Position numbers and translations under genes: made by a program. The notes under the pieces are model-generated. The model did not search any database, was not told where the DNA came from, and saw only the letters and a program-made list of their open reading frames with translations. From Dugong dugon (Eukaryota; Chordata; Mammalia; Sirenia; Dugongidae): a stretch of 64,000 bases of DNA. Positions 21,876-33,123 of the stretch are shown one piece after another; positions within the stretch are counted from its first letter, which is position 1, and the number at the start of each line of letters is the position of its first letter. Location of the stretch: the NCBI GenBank assembly GCA_030035585.1, contig CM057477.1, positions 65,205,447-65,269,446 of the forward strand. Direction: 5' to 3'.

Positions 21876-22960
21876 AGATATTTATTATTTACTAAATTAT
21901 AGGCTCTGTGCTAGGATTTGGGTTTACAGTGGTAAATGAAAGTGGCATGATCCTTTCCCTCTCGGGGTTTAGAATCCAGGGAAGGATACAGGAATTTTAA
22001 CAAAACACTCCAATAAATACATAAATATAAAACAGTAAGGACTCTGCCTGAAAAGAAAAATAAGAGAGCTATAGGAGGGACATGAATTAAATTGTGGTGC
22101 TAAGAAAGGTTTATCTGAAGAAGTGGCATTTAAACAGAAACAAGTCTAGGTCAAAAATGGGGAAAAGAATATTTCATACAGTGGGAATAATGTGGGAGAC
22201 AGATAAGAGCTTTAAAAGTTGACAGAAAGGCAGGGTGGCTTAGGGTATAATGAGTGTGTCCCCCAACATGAGGTTCAAGAGTTAGGCAGGGGCTACATCT
22301 TATAAAGCTTTAGAGGCCATATGAAAAAATTTACATTTTATTCCAAGTGCAGTGAGAAACCATTGATGGGTTCTATGCAGGAGGGTGACAAGATTAAAGA
22401 TGAGTAGGTTCCAGGGAAGGAAAATGAGGAGTTCCATTTTAGGTTAACATGTTGATTTTGAGTTGTATTGTCCATTACACAATTGGATTTAGGTATATTA
22501 AACTCACGGAAGAGTTTTGTGCTGATGATTAAGGTTTTGAGTTACCAGTATATAGTAGTTGAAACCGAGGAGAATCTGTAGAGCAATCTGCTGAGGACAT
22601 ACTCCTGCAGAAAACACCAAGATTTCAGGTACAGACAGAGGAAGAAGAAATTAGAAAGACAGAAAAAATGCTCAAATTGCATAAAGAGAACCAGGAGTAT
22701 CATGGAAACCAAGTGAGTGGATTATTTCAAAAAAGAAGGATGATCAACAGTGTCAAATACAATAGAGGAATTTAGTAAGACTAAAACTGAGAATGGTTTC
22801 AGTGGAATGGTGAGAACAAAAGCCAGTTTGCAGTGAGTTGAGGCAGAACGGGAGGAGAGAAGCATTTAGTACTGTATGTAGACCACTCTGGAGAAATTTG
22901 GATGCAATGGGGGAAGGGAGAGATTAGATAAAAGCTAAAGGGAACCTGAGATCTTAGAAA
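21876..22960 (-). mobile_element. L2 LINE, second copy, antisense, with RT relic
   Basis: The L2 3' end restarts here ('ctgtgctaggatttgggttt') and runs to about 22960. On the minus strand at 22738-22760 the peptide IVFDTVDH is readable, the L2/CR1 reverse transcriptase motif with the first catalytic Asp. 'gtggaatggtgagaacaaaa' and 'gtgagttgaggcagaacggg' follow, as in L2 ORF2. Frames are broken. Confidence 0.8.
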
Positions 22961-23258
22961 CTTTTATTTTTTGTTTTTTAAAGACTTAGGCATATTTATA
23001 GGACGATGGAAAGGAGCCAGCAGGGGATAGATTAAGGATATGGAAGGATGATATATGGTGCAAAATGTCACAGGAGGTGGGAGGGAAAGGGGTCATGGGC
23101 ACAACGGGAGAGCCTAGTGTTGAACACGAGTGACCCTCATCTGCTAAGACTGGAGATAAGTCTAAGAAGGGATATGGAAAATATGCAGTTACATGGGTAA
23201 GAAGAGAGGAAATTAATTCTGCCAACAAAGATTCATTTAGCTCCTACTATGTATCAGT

Positions 23259-23429
23259 GGGAGCCCTGGTGGCGAAGTGATTAAGAGCTCAGGCTGCTAA
23301 CCAAAAAGGTCAGCAGTTCGAATCCACCAGCCGCTCCTTGGAAACCCCTATGGGGCAGTTCTACTCTGTCCTATAGAGTCACTATAGGGTCGCTATGAGT
23401 CAGAATCAACTCAACGGCACACAACAACA
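23259..23429 (+). mobile_element. AfroSINE, short type, clean target duplication
   Basis: Starts GGAGCCCTGGTGGCGAAGTG. The tail ends 'caactcaacggcacacaaca' with an RTE-like CAACAAC rather than GGGTTTGG. Direct repeats 'atgtatcagt' flank it on both sides. Confidence 0.94.
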
Positions 23430-23443
23430 TGTATCAGTTAAAA

Positions 23444-23650
23444 GGAGTCCTGGTGGCACAATGGTTAGAGTGCTTGGCTGTCAGCTAAAAGGTTGGTGGT
23501 TCAAACCCACCAGACACTCCTCAGGAGAAAGATGCAGCAGTCTGGTTCTGTAAAAATTTACAGCCTTGGAAACCCTAGGAGGGCAATTCTACTCTGTCCT
23601 GTAGGGTCGCTATGAGTCGGAGATGGCAACGGGTTTTGGTTTTGGTTTAT
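23444..23650 (+). mobile_element. AfroSINE, long type
   Basis: Starts GGAGTCCTGGTGGCACAATGG, carries 'ggagaaagatgcagcagtct', and ends GGCAACGGGTTTTGGTTTTGG. It lies 14 bases after the previous SINE. Confidence 0.93.
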
Positions 23651-24167
23651 ATTCAAAGAGGAGGATGTTTACTCAGGATTTTGATGAATGTCATACCTTA
23701 GCCCTTCAGTCCCAGTCTTCAGGAAGCAATCCCCTCTTATCCACATTCCCCCCAATCCCTGCCACCCCAGACAGAGCTCTCTGTTATAGAGTCTTTGTGT
23801 TCTTTGCTTCTTTTAAGTTGTTAAGAGAAGAAAAGACCAAAGATTCTTCACTAGGAAAATCCTTACTGCAACCAAGAAAAAAATGCATCTAAGTGTTAAG
23901 AATTTCTCAGGTGCCTTTTTTAGATGGCACTTTATCCACTCTAACCATCTGAAATCAGTATGAATGGATAGATGAATAATTTCTAGGAACTTTCATGGAA
24001 TTACATCATCCATAATGAAAAGAAGTCTATATAAATTTCAAGATCTTAGAAAAATACAGTTTCACTATACTTCTACATATTTACTTGAGTATTTAATCCT
24101 TTATTAATTGCCAGTGAATAACAAACGTATAATCGTTTTTACAATTCATTTTCTCTTCCTATTAAAG
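23651..24167. other. End of intron 3, no recognised feature
   Basis: Unassigned sequence. The acceptor at 24166-24167 has a moderately pyrimidine-rich lead (ttctcttcctattaaag). Confidence 0.45.
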
Positions 24168-24251
24168 GTTATTCACCTTGTCCTATCTTGAGGAACTTGA
24201 TATTTCCTACAATGACGTTTCTTCTATTCCAGATGAAATCAAGAAACTCAG
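24168..24251 (+). CDS. LRRC63: LRRC63-like protein, exon D (LRR 3-4)
   Basis: An 84-base exon. The first base completes the split Gly codon (GG|G), then 27 codons encode LFTLSYLEELDISYNDVSSI and PDEIKKL. The last two bases begin an Arg codon (AG|A) before donor GTATGT. It finishes LRR3 and holds most of LRR4 (L139 to K158 of the visible chain), with a canonical LxxLxISYNxVxxIP. The match of split codons on both sides (phase 2 in, phase 2 out) is strong evidence that it belongs to the same transcript. Confidence 0.83.
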
Positions 24252-24879
24252 GTATGTTGAAAGTAGTAAGTACACCTGAAGTCATATGCCCCTTAAGGCT
24301 ATCTCTGGTGACTATTGTAATAGAGAAAATTGAGTCCTTTCATTTATCTAATATCCATAAAATGTACTATGTGAAGCATAATACTTACAGAAATGTAATT
24401 TAAGTGATTGGTGCACAGTATTTTTAAGACATAACATTTTTAATACAATGACAAGCTACCTTTGTCCGTTTTTTCTGTGTGTGCGCATGTGTAGCACTTA
24501 CCAGTTTTATTCATTTTTTGTGAGAAAATACATATACACAAAATGTTAATAACACAGAGTGTAATTTAATGCTGACCTTTGATTCTTTCTCACATTAATA
24601 AGAAAAGTCTCCAAAGTTCATCTGTGTCTATGTCATTCCCATATTATTTTAATTATGAATTTAGAGTAATTTTATTTTATTGTGGAAGAATCTGTGTAAC
24701 AAAAAATTTGCCATTTTGACCATTTTTAAGTGTACAATTCAGTGACAGTGTTATATTCACCATATTGTACAACCATCGCCATAGGGTGATTTCTGTTATC
24801 TACTAGGGAGATTATCTGTCAGTAATAATCTCTTAATTATTCTCTCTTAGATCATGAACTTTAAGACTGTTTAATACAA
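24252..24879. other. Start of intron 4, possible old repeat
   Basis: 24690-24785 ('ccatttttaagtgtacaatt', 'caccatattgtacaaccatc') resembles a common old mammalian repeat, perhaps an L1 3' UTR. No exon seen. Confidence 0.4.
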
Positions 24880-25544
24880 TTCCCAGCCCCTCCTCATAAA
24901 CACAAAGTTGGGATTTTACTTGAAATTGCCTTGAGTTTACAGATGAATTTCAAATAATTTATATTTTTAATGATAATAAATCTTTTCATCCTAAAACATA
25001 GTATATATTTTCGTTTGTTTGGATCTTATTTTATGTTCTTCATAAGAATTTATGACTCACCTCATGGAAGTCCTTTATCTCTCTTGCTAAACTTCCCTAA
25101 GTATTTCATAACAATGTTGCTACAATGAATGTAATTTTTTCTTCTAATTTCCATTTCTAGCTGACTATCGCCAGTTCAAAATAGAGAAGAGCTGTGTCTT
25201 TCTTTACATTAATTTAAAATCAGGCCATGTAACCAAATTCTCTTAATTAGTTCTGGTTGAGTCTTTCTAGATTTTCTTTGGTTTTTCAGAAACAACAATC
25301 TTTTCAGCAAAATGAGATAGTTTTATCTCTGCTTTTCTAATATTTATACCAATTATTTCGTTTCCCATGTGACAGTCTCTGTATTTTAATAGAATTCAGT
25401 CTGTTTACATTTGTTATGACTGACATACCTAATTTTATACTTTTCATTTACTTTCTCCTTTTCCTATTTCCTTGTTTTCTGTGATTTGTTCCCTTTGTCC
25501 CCTCATTGCTAATTCTGAAGTTCTACTATGCTTTGCCAAGCTAT

Positions 25545-25762
25545 TACCATATTTTTACACAAATAATGTACGCTTCTACATTTGTTTGCCAACCTCGCCC
25601 TCCCCCTGTGAGGTATTTTCATAAGTGCCACTATGCCAATTTTTTTTACATGTTGCTGTAAAAAAATAAAATTGGCATAATGTGCTTACGAAAATACCTC
25701 ACAAGGGGAGGGCGTGGTTGGCAAACGTAGAATGTGCACGTTATTTGCGTAAAAATATGGTA
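25545..25762. mobile_element. Palindromic MITE with about 100-bp inverted arms
   Basis: The left arm begins TACCATATTTTTACACAAAT, and the right arm ends with the near-exact reverse complement. The two arms of about 100 bp pair across a loop of about 12 bases (acatgttgctgt at about 25650). Flanks are CAAGCTAT (25537-25544) and CTAGCTAT (25763-25770), a 7/8 match that fits an 8-bp hAT target duplication. The ends also carry TA, so Tc1/mariner cannot be excluded. There is no coding capacity. Confidence 0.85.
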
Positions 25763-26087
25763 CTAGCTATCTTTTCTAAGATTCATAATCAAACACATTT
25801 TTCCTTATTAATTTTTAAAGCAAGGTAAAATCTACACCCCTACCATGATGGTCTCTCCCAGCTGCTGCCTTCCACCAATATCTGGGACTGTTTAATACGT
25901 TTATTTTCATACTCTCCCTCCAAACTCATCTGCCCTTCATCTAACTTTAGGTTTTGCTGAGATAGTTTAGGAAATTTTGTTTCAGATTCTCGTTATTATT
26001 TTCCTTTGCATTGTCTCTTTTTATTTAAAGAATATTTAGCACTATAGTTTCACATTTCCAATCACTCTTCATTTATATTTGTTGGTC

Positions 26088-26312
26088 TTGTTGTTCACTG
26101 CTGTGGAGTCAGCCTGGACTCATGGCGACCCCATGCACAACTGAATGAAAGGCTGCCTGGTCCTGTGCCATCCCCACGATTGGTTGTGGATCAGACTATT
26201 GTGATCCATGGGGTATTTACTGGCTGATTTTCGGAAGTAGATCGTCAGGCCTTTCTTCCTAGTCCATCTTAGTCTGGAAGCTCCACTGAAACCTGTTCAG
26301 CATCATAGCAAC
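26088..26312 (-). mobile_element. Internally deleted RTE derivative (no tRNA head)
   Basis: On the minus strand, an RTE 5'-UTR-like part (gctatgatgctgaacaggtt, cagactaagatggactagga) is joined to the RTE 3' end (gggatggcacaggaccaggc, gcatggggtcgccatgagtc), with almost all coding sequence missing. It has the same core-tail structure as the element at 21566-21872. Confidence 0.83.
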
Positions 26313-26934
26313 ACTATGTATTCTAAGACTTACTGCTTATTGCTGCTTTCTCTCCTCTTTCATCTCATCCTAAATTTACAGATATCTCTTTTGATTCATT
26401 GGCTGTTTAAAGGTTTTTCTTAAGTATTTTCCTCGGATGGAGGAAGTCTTTAAATGATGTCTCAGTTGGGTGGACAGTCTTTTCCCAAGTAGTATCAATC
26501 ATCACCTCCTCCTCTAGCTGCCAGCATTGTAGATGAGGCACCTGATGCCAATTTGATTCCCTTTTCTTTGTAAGTAGCTCCTATTTTTATCTGGAAAGAC
26601 TAAGATTTTCTCAAAATCCTTGACCTTCAGGATTTTATCAGGATAGGCTTAAGAATGTATCCTTTTTTTTTTTAAACCAATCTTACCTGGAATTCTTTTA
26701 ACTCTCATCAGCATATTCAAACTTTTTTTTTTTAAGTTCAGGGATATTTTCTTCCATAATTTGTTACTATAATGCCTCTCCTTCCTCTGTCTCATTTTCT
26801 CTTCCTGAAACTCCTATTATTTATATATTAGATCTCCTTGATCTGTTTTCCATGGCACCTGTATTTGCAGCCATATTTTCCTCATAATTATTTAAAATAT
26901 GTCTTCACCCTGGTTTGAAGCATTTCTTCTACAT

Positions 26935-29900
26935 ATGTCTATCAGTTTGTCTTACTGTCGTGGCTTGTGTGTTGCTGTGATGCTAGAAGCTATGCCACCA
27001 GTATTTCAAATATCAGCAGGGTCACCCATGGTGGACAGGTTTTAGCACAGCTTTCAGACTAAGAAAGACTAGAAAGAAGGACCTGGCAGTCCACATCTGA
27101 AAAAATTGGCCAGTGAAAACTTTATGAATAACAGCAGAATATTGTCTGGTATAGTGCAGGAAGATGAGCCACTCAGGTTGGAAGGCACTCAAAACACAAC
27201 TGCCTCAAAACAGAGTCGACCTTAATGATGTAGATGGAGTCAAGATTTTGGGAGCTTCATTTACTGATGTGGGATGACTCAAAATGAGAAGGAACAGCTG
27301 CAAACATCCATTAATAATTGGAACATGGAATGTACGAAGTATGAATCTCGGAAAATTGGAAATCATCAGAAATCAAATGGAACACATAAAGATTGATAGC
27401 CTGGGCATTAATGAGCTGAAATGGACTGGTATTGGCCATTTTGAATTGGAAAATCATACGGTCTACTACGCTAGGAATGACAATTGGAAGAGGAATGGTG
27501 TCACATTCATTGTCAAAAAGAACATTTCAAGATCTATCCTGAAGTACAACGCCATCAGTGATAGGATAATATCCATATGCCTACAATTAAGACCAGTTAA
27601 TACGACTAATATTCAAATTTACACACCAACCACTCATGCCAAAGATGAGGAAATTGAAGATTTTTAACAACTTTTGCAGTTCAAAGTTGATCAAACATGC
27701 AATCAAGATACATTGATAATTACTGGTGATTGGAATGCAGAAGTTGGTAACAAAAAGGATTGGTAGTTGGAAAATATGACCTTGGTGATAGAAACGACTT
27801 GGGAGATTGCATGGTAGAAATTTACAGGACAACGACTTCTTCATTGCAAATACCTTTTTTCAACATCATAAACGACAGCTATACATGTGGACCTCTCCAG
27901 ATGGAATACACATGAATCAAATCAACTACATCTGTGGAAAGAGACATGGAGAAGCTCAATATCATCAGTCAGAACAAGGCCAAGGCCAAGGCCAGGGGCC
28001 AACTGTGGAACAGACCATCAATTGCTCAGATGCAAGTTCAAGTTGAAGCTGAAGATAATTAGAGCAAGTCCAGGAGAGCCAAAATATGACCTTGAGTATA
28101 TCTCACCTGAATTTAGAGACCATCTCAAGAATAAGTTTGATGCATTGAACAATAATGACTGAAGACCAGATGAGTTGTGGAATGACATCAAGCACATCAT
28201 ATACAAAGAAAGCAAAAGGAAAGACAGGAAAGAAAGAAAAGACCAAAATAGATGTCAGAAGAAACTCTGAAACTTACTCTTAAACCAAGAGTAAACTAAA
28301 GCAAATGGAAGAAATGATGAAATAAAAAGTTGAACAGGAGATTTCAAAAGGCCGTTCAAGAAGACAAAGTAAAGTATTATAATGAAATGTTCGAAGACCT
28401 GGAGTTAGAAAACCAAAAGGGAAGAACATAGTCAGCATTTCTCAAGCTGAAAGAACTGAAGAAAAAATTCAAGCCTTGAGTTGCAATATTGAAAGATTCA
28501 ATGGGCAAAATATTGAACGATGCAGGAAGCATCAAAAGAAGATGGTACACAGAGTCACTGTACTGAAAAGAATTGGTCAATGTTCAACCATTTCAGGAGG
28601 TAGCATATAAGCAAGAATCGATGGTACTGAAGGAAGAAGTCCAAGCTGCGCTGAAGCGAATGGCGAAAAACAAAGCTCCAGGAATTGATGGAATACCAGT
28701 TGAGATATTTCAGCCAACAGATGCAGCACTGGAGGTGCTCATTCATCTAAGTCAAGAAATTTGGAAGACAGCTTCCTGGCCAACCGACTGGAAGAGACCC
28801 ATATTTGTGCCCATTGCAAATGAAAGTGATCTAACAATGCAGAAATCATTGCACAATATCATTAACATCACACACGAGTAAAATTTTGCTGAAGATCATT
28901 CAAAAGTGGTTGTAGGAGTACATCGGGAGGGAACTGCCAGAAATTCAATCTGTATTCAGAACAGAAAGCGGAGCAAGGAATATCATTGCTGATGTCAGAT
29001 GGATCTTAGCTGAAAGCAGAGAATACCAGAAAGGTGTTTACCTGTGTTTTACTGACTATGCAAAGGCATTCGACTGTGTGTATCAAAACAAATTATGGAT
29101 AACACTGCGAAGAATGGGAATTCCAGAACTCTTAAGTGTGCTCATGAGGAACCTGTACATAGACCAAGAGGCAGTCGTTAGAACAGAACAAGGGGACACT
29201 GTGTGACTTAACGTCAGGAAAGGTTTGTGTCAGGGTTATATCCTTTCACGATACTTATTCAATCTATATGCCGAGCAAATAATAATCTGAGAAGCTGGAC
29301 TATATTAAGAAGAATGCAGCAAAAAGATTGGAGGAAGACTGGTTAACAACCTATGATATGCAGATTATACAACCTTGCTTGCTGAGGTGAAGAAAAGTTG
29401 AAGCACTTACTGATGAAGATCAAAGACCACAGCCTTCAGTGTAGATTGCACCTCAATATAAAGAAAACAAAAATCCTCACAACTGGACCAATAAGCAACA
29501 TTATGATAAATGGAGAAAATATTGAAGTTGTCAAGGATTTCATTTTACTTAGATCCACAGTCAACACCCATGGAAGCAGCAGTCAAGAAATTAAATGATG
29601 TATTGCACTGGGCAAATCTGCTGCAAAAGACCTTTTTAAACTGTTGAAAAACAAAAATGTCACTTTGAGGACTAAGGTACACCTGACCCAAGCCATGATA
29701 TTTTCAATCTCCTCATATGCATGGGAAAGCTGGGCAATGAGTAAGGGAGACCAAAGAAGGATTGATGCCTTTAGTTGTGGTGTTGGGAAAGAATATTGAA
29801 TATAGCATGGACTGCCAGAAGAACAAACAAATCTGTCTTGGAAGAAGTACAGCCAGAATGCTTCTTAGAAACAAGGATGGGGAGATTTCATCTCACATAC

Positions 29901-30132
29901 TTTGGATGTGTTATCAGGAGGGACCATCCCTGGAAGAGGACATCATGCTTGGTAAAGTAGAGGGTCAGTGAAAGAGAGGAAGACGCTCAACGAGATGGAT
30001 CAACACAGTGGCTGCAACAACGGGCACAAGCATAACAACTATTTGAGCAAGGCACAGGACTGGGTAGTGTTTCATTCTGCTGTACATAGAGTTGCTATGA
30101 GTTGGAACTGACTTCATGGCACCTAACAACAA
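26935..30132 (+). mobile_element. RTE/BovB-like LINE, near full length, degraded
   Basis: Starts near 'tctatcagtttgtcttactg' and ends 'ggcacctaacaacaacaac', about 3.2 kb. The 5' UTR is followed at 27284-27663 by an APE endonuclease segment (LIIGTWNVRSMNLGKLEIIR, GINELKWTGIGHF, then NGVTFIVKKN). The RT region has NKAPGIDGIPVEIF (about 28670), FTDYAKAFDCV (about 29050), and a changed YADD box reading YADYTTLLAE (about 29355). The C-terminal part has FSCGV-like and LGKVEGQ pieces. Several stops and shifts make it inactive. Confidence 0.93.
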
Positions 30133-30544
30133 CAACTTTTACTTTGTCATTGTCTCTAATTCAGATCTCCGCAAAGACCATCTGCTCCTTCAGTTTATCC
30201 ACTTAATTTTTTAGTTTTACAACTTACACTGTTTGGTTCCATAAAGTCTTATGTGCTTTTGGGCTCTGTTTGAATCTTAAGTGGGTTTTTTTCCCCAGTA
30301 TCTTATCTGCCTCTCCTCAGAATCTGCTTGCCTCAGGAACATTGTTCTGTGTGTTTTGCTTGTTTTTCTTTCCTGGTTGGTCCGTCTTCTGCTCAGGTCT
30401 CATGGTAGTCACAGAGGACCATTCAGAGCCCTGAGAATGTCAGTAGTGAGCCAGGAGGAAGTTTCTTTGCTCCCAGGATGCTCTGCAGTGAAGAGTGTCT
30501 AAACAAGGAGCTCTACCAGCTTTAAGGATTGTTTAGGCTGTGTA
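30133..30544. other. Intron 4 sequence, no firm feature
   Basis: T-rich, perhaps an old LINE relic. No exon seen. Confidence 0.35.
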
Positions 30545-30744
30545 CCAATTGCTGTAGGGTAGATTCTGATGCATGGTGACCCCATGTGTGTCCGAGTAGA
30601 ACTGCACTTCATAGGGTTTTCACAGGCTGATTTTTCAGAAATAGATTGCCATGTCTTTCTTCCGAGGTGGTACTGGGTGGACTCAAACCTCCCACCTTTC
30701 GGTTAACAGCTGAGCGCTTAACCATTTGCAGTATTCAGGGACTC
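30545..30744 (-). mobile_element. AfroSINE, older variant, antisense
   Basis: The minus strand carries 'cctcggaagaaagacatggc', 'aatctatttctgaaaaatca' and 'gcctgtgaaaaccctatgaa', the core that resembles the RTE 5' UTR. The tail reads 'ggtcaccatgcatcagaatc'. Confidence 0.88.
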
Positions 30745-31136
30745 CTTAGTCTGTTTAATTCGCTACCAAACTCACTGTGGGAGAGGGAGCACCCAAACTG
30801 GCAGGTCTTCTAAGGTAAACCAACTCAGATGGGCAGCCTAGCCCAGGGGTGTTCTGGGGACCTTCGCCAGCATTGTCCCTGAGTCCCCCGCCCCCCACAC
30901 ACTTGTTCTGATTGTCCATATAGGGTTTTCTAATGCTGGTCCCTAGGCTTGTGTCAGATACAGAGGAGAAAAGGGATCACACCAGCTCCCTCTTTTAGGG
31001 CCCAAGCAGAGCCTGGGGTCTCACTTAGATTTTACAGACCATGAGAGGTCCACCAGCCAAAATGGGTTGAAGGAAGATTACCTGGAATGCCATCTTCCTC
31101 ATCTCATTGTTTTAAATACTAGTTTGACCATATTTT
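30745..31136. other. Intron 4 sequence, GC-richer, no recognised feature
   Basis: Includes a C-rich run near 30885-30900. Nothing assignable. Confidence 0.4.
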
Positions 31137-31291
31137 GGAGCCCTGTTGGTGCAGTGGTTAAGAGTTCAGCTGCTAACCAAAATGTTGGCAGTTGAAGTCC
31201 ACCAGCCGCTCCTTGGAAACCCTAGGGGGCAGTTCTACTTTGTCCTGTAGCATCACTATGAGTCAGAATCAACTCAACAGCAACAAGTTTT
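31137..31291 (+). mobile_element. AfroSINE, short type
   Basis: Starts GGAGCCCTGTTGGTGCAGTGG and ends 'caactcaacagcaacaagtt'. Flanks tttgaccatatttt and tttgactgtatttt look like a diverged target duplication. Confidence 0.93.
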
Positions 31292-31799
31292 GACTGTATT
31301 TTAATGCTGTCAGCAGGAGTCATAATTAAAGGACTTAAACTACGTGAGTAAAAGATGTGAAACTAGACTGTACACAAGAATCTAGAGGTTCCCAGATGCC
31401 CTTTACCTAAAGTCCATATTGCAGCCTCTTCACCCCAAATGCATTTGCAAGTGGAACTAGCCTTTGATTTGATTTTTATATGTCCCTCGTGAATGGATAC
31501 TTTTCTGTCTGCTTCTAGCACTAATTAGAAAGGAGATAAGTAACTGTTCAAAAAACCATTGAGAGAAGTGGTATACCAGTAGAAAATTAGTAGTGTTGGT
31601 TTTCTTTGAGTAAAGAAACAAGAGTTATTGACCCACAAAAAGCCAGGACTCAGGTGATGAAAAGCCGACACGCAACCCACCACAAAACACATTTTGATAG
31701 TGTAAATTTCACTGTTTTGATTGAGGTCATATAAAAAATACCCATTGATATTCAGTTTGTCTATGAAAATATATTCTTTCTGTGTAGTATTATACTACA
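31292..31799. other. Intron 4 sequence, no recognised feature
   Basis: Unassigned on both strands. Confidence 0.4.
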
Positions 31800-32009
31800 A
31801 ACCAAAAAACCAAACCCATTATCGTTGAGGTAATTCTGACTCATAGTGACCTAATAGTGCAGGGTAGAACTGCCCCATAGGGTTTCCAAGGCTGTAATCT
31901 TTCCAGAAGCAGACTGCCACATCTTTCTCCCATGGAGTGGCTGGTAGGTTCAAACCACCAACCTTTTAGTTAGCAGTCGGGTGCTTAACTACTCACCCCC
32001 AGGGCTCCT
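31800..32009 (-). mobile_element. AfroSINE, long type, antisense (cluster member 1)
   Basis: Tail at the left (caaaccaaaaaaccaaaccc), long-type insert 'cagactgccacatctttctc', head CCCAGGGCTCC at the right. Confidence 0.93.
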
Positions 32010-32025
32010 ACTTTATTATACTATA

Positions 32026-32191
32026 AAACCAAAAAACCAAACCCGTTGCCATCTAGTCAATCCCAACTCATAGCAAGCCTATAGGACAGAGTAGAACTTC
32101 CTCATAGGATTTCCAAGGAGCAGCTGGTAGATTCAAATTGCTGACTTTTTGATTAGCAGCTGAGCTTTTAACCACTGCACCAACAGGGCAC
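32026..32191 (-). mobile_element. AfroSINE, short type, antisense (cluster member 2)
   Basis: Tail 'aaaaccaaaaaaccaaaccc', head CCAACAGGGCACC. Separated from member 1 by 'tactttattatactat'. Confidence 0.93.
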
Positions 32192-32217
32192 CTTATTATA
32201 CTATACCACATCTATAT

Positions 32218-32383
32218 TGGAGCCCTGGTGGTGCAGTGGTTAAAAGCTCAGCTGCTAACTAAAAGGTCGGCAGCTCAAATCCACCAGTCACTCCTTGGAA
32301 ACCCTGTGGGGCAGTTCTACTCTGTCCTATAAGGTCGCTATGAGTCGGAATCAACTTGACAGAAATGGGTTTGGTTTTGGTTT
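32218..32383 (+). mobile_element. AfroSINE, short type (cluster member 3)
   Basis: Starts GGAGCCCTGGTGGTGCAGTGG and ends GGTTTGGTTTTGGTTT. Confidence 0.94.
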
Positions 32384-32396
32384 ATACCTATATTGT

Positions 32397-32585
32397 TTGA
32401 ATCTTGGTGGCACAGTGGTTAAGAGCTCAGCTGCTAACCAAAAGGTTGGCAGTTGGGATTCATCAGCCACTCCTTGGAAACCCTGTGGGGCAGTTCTACT
32501 CTGTCTTATAGGGTCACTATGAGTAGGAATCGACTATGAGTAGCAATCAATTTGATGGCAACAGGTTTGGTTTTTTTGGTTTTAT
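32397..32585 (+). mobile_element. AfroSINE, short type with a local tail duplication (cluster member 4)
   Basis: Head 'ttgaatcttggtggcacagt'. The tail contains two copies of the 'ctatgagtaggaatcgact' unit, so the RTE-shared end is partly duplicated. Confidence 0.92.
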
Positions 32586-32589
32586 TTAT

Positions 32590-32795
32590 GGGGAGCACTT
32601 GAGTGGCACAAATGGTTCAGTACTCGACTACGAGCCAAAAAGTTGACAGTTCAAACCCACCCAGATGCACCTCAGAAGACAGTCCTGCCATCTACTTCCA
32701 AAAGTTCACAGCCTTGAAAACCTTAAGAAACAGTTCTGCTTTGCACACATGGGGTCACCATGAGTCAGAATCAACTGGACGGCAACTAACAACAA
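32590..32795 (+). mobile_element. AfroSINE, older variant (cluster member 5)
   Basis: Starts GGGGAGCACTTGAGTGGCAC. The core reads 'cagtcctgccatctacttcc', and the tail 'actggacggcaactaacaac' matches an RTE-type CAACAAC end. Confidence 0.9.
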
Positions 32796-33123
32796 CATAC
32801 TATATTATACCTTATGTAACATATTTATTAGCCTTGCTGTATTTGTAGATATTTCTTTTTCCATAGTGATGAGACATGTTGCAAAGACCCAAAACACACG
32901 CTTTAAATGCACGATTCACACAAATGCACCTAATTGCTTAATAATGTATGGTTCACATGCTTTGTAAGTAAAATGTCTTAATTTTAAGAAAATACTTAAC
33001 TATATGCTTGTATTTTATTGGTAAAAGTTTGATATAAGTCTTCAAGAGCATTGGGGCAGAATTTTACTTCAATATTATAAATTGCATGAATACATTTTAA
33101 AGTATAGTTTCCTTTATGTGCAG
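32796..33123. other. End of intron 4, no recognised feature
   Basis: AT-rich. The acceptor is tttcctttatgtgcag. Confidence 0.5.

Larger units (their letters stand above)
24880..26934 (-). mobile_element. Very old L1 remnant, antisense, interrupted
   Basis: Scattered phrases such as 'cttccctaagtatttcataa' and 'gagatagttttatctctgct' follow an antisense L1 ORF2 in order, and 'ttcctgaaactcctattatt' (26813-26832) fits an antisense ORF1 region. The palindromic MITE (25545-25762) and an RTE-derived element (26088-26312) lie inside. The remnant is much degraded, so the outer limits are rough. Confidence 0.45.

Noticed and set aside
27284-27667. APE-type nuclease as a host DNA repair gene
   Set aside because: It is in an RTE copy with 5' UTR, RT and tail in order, and the frame ends early.
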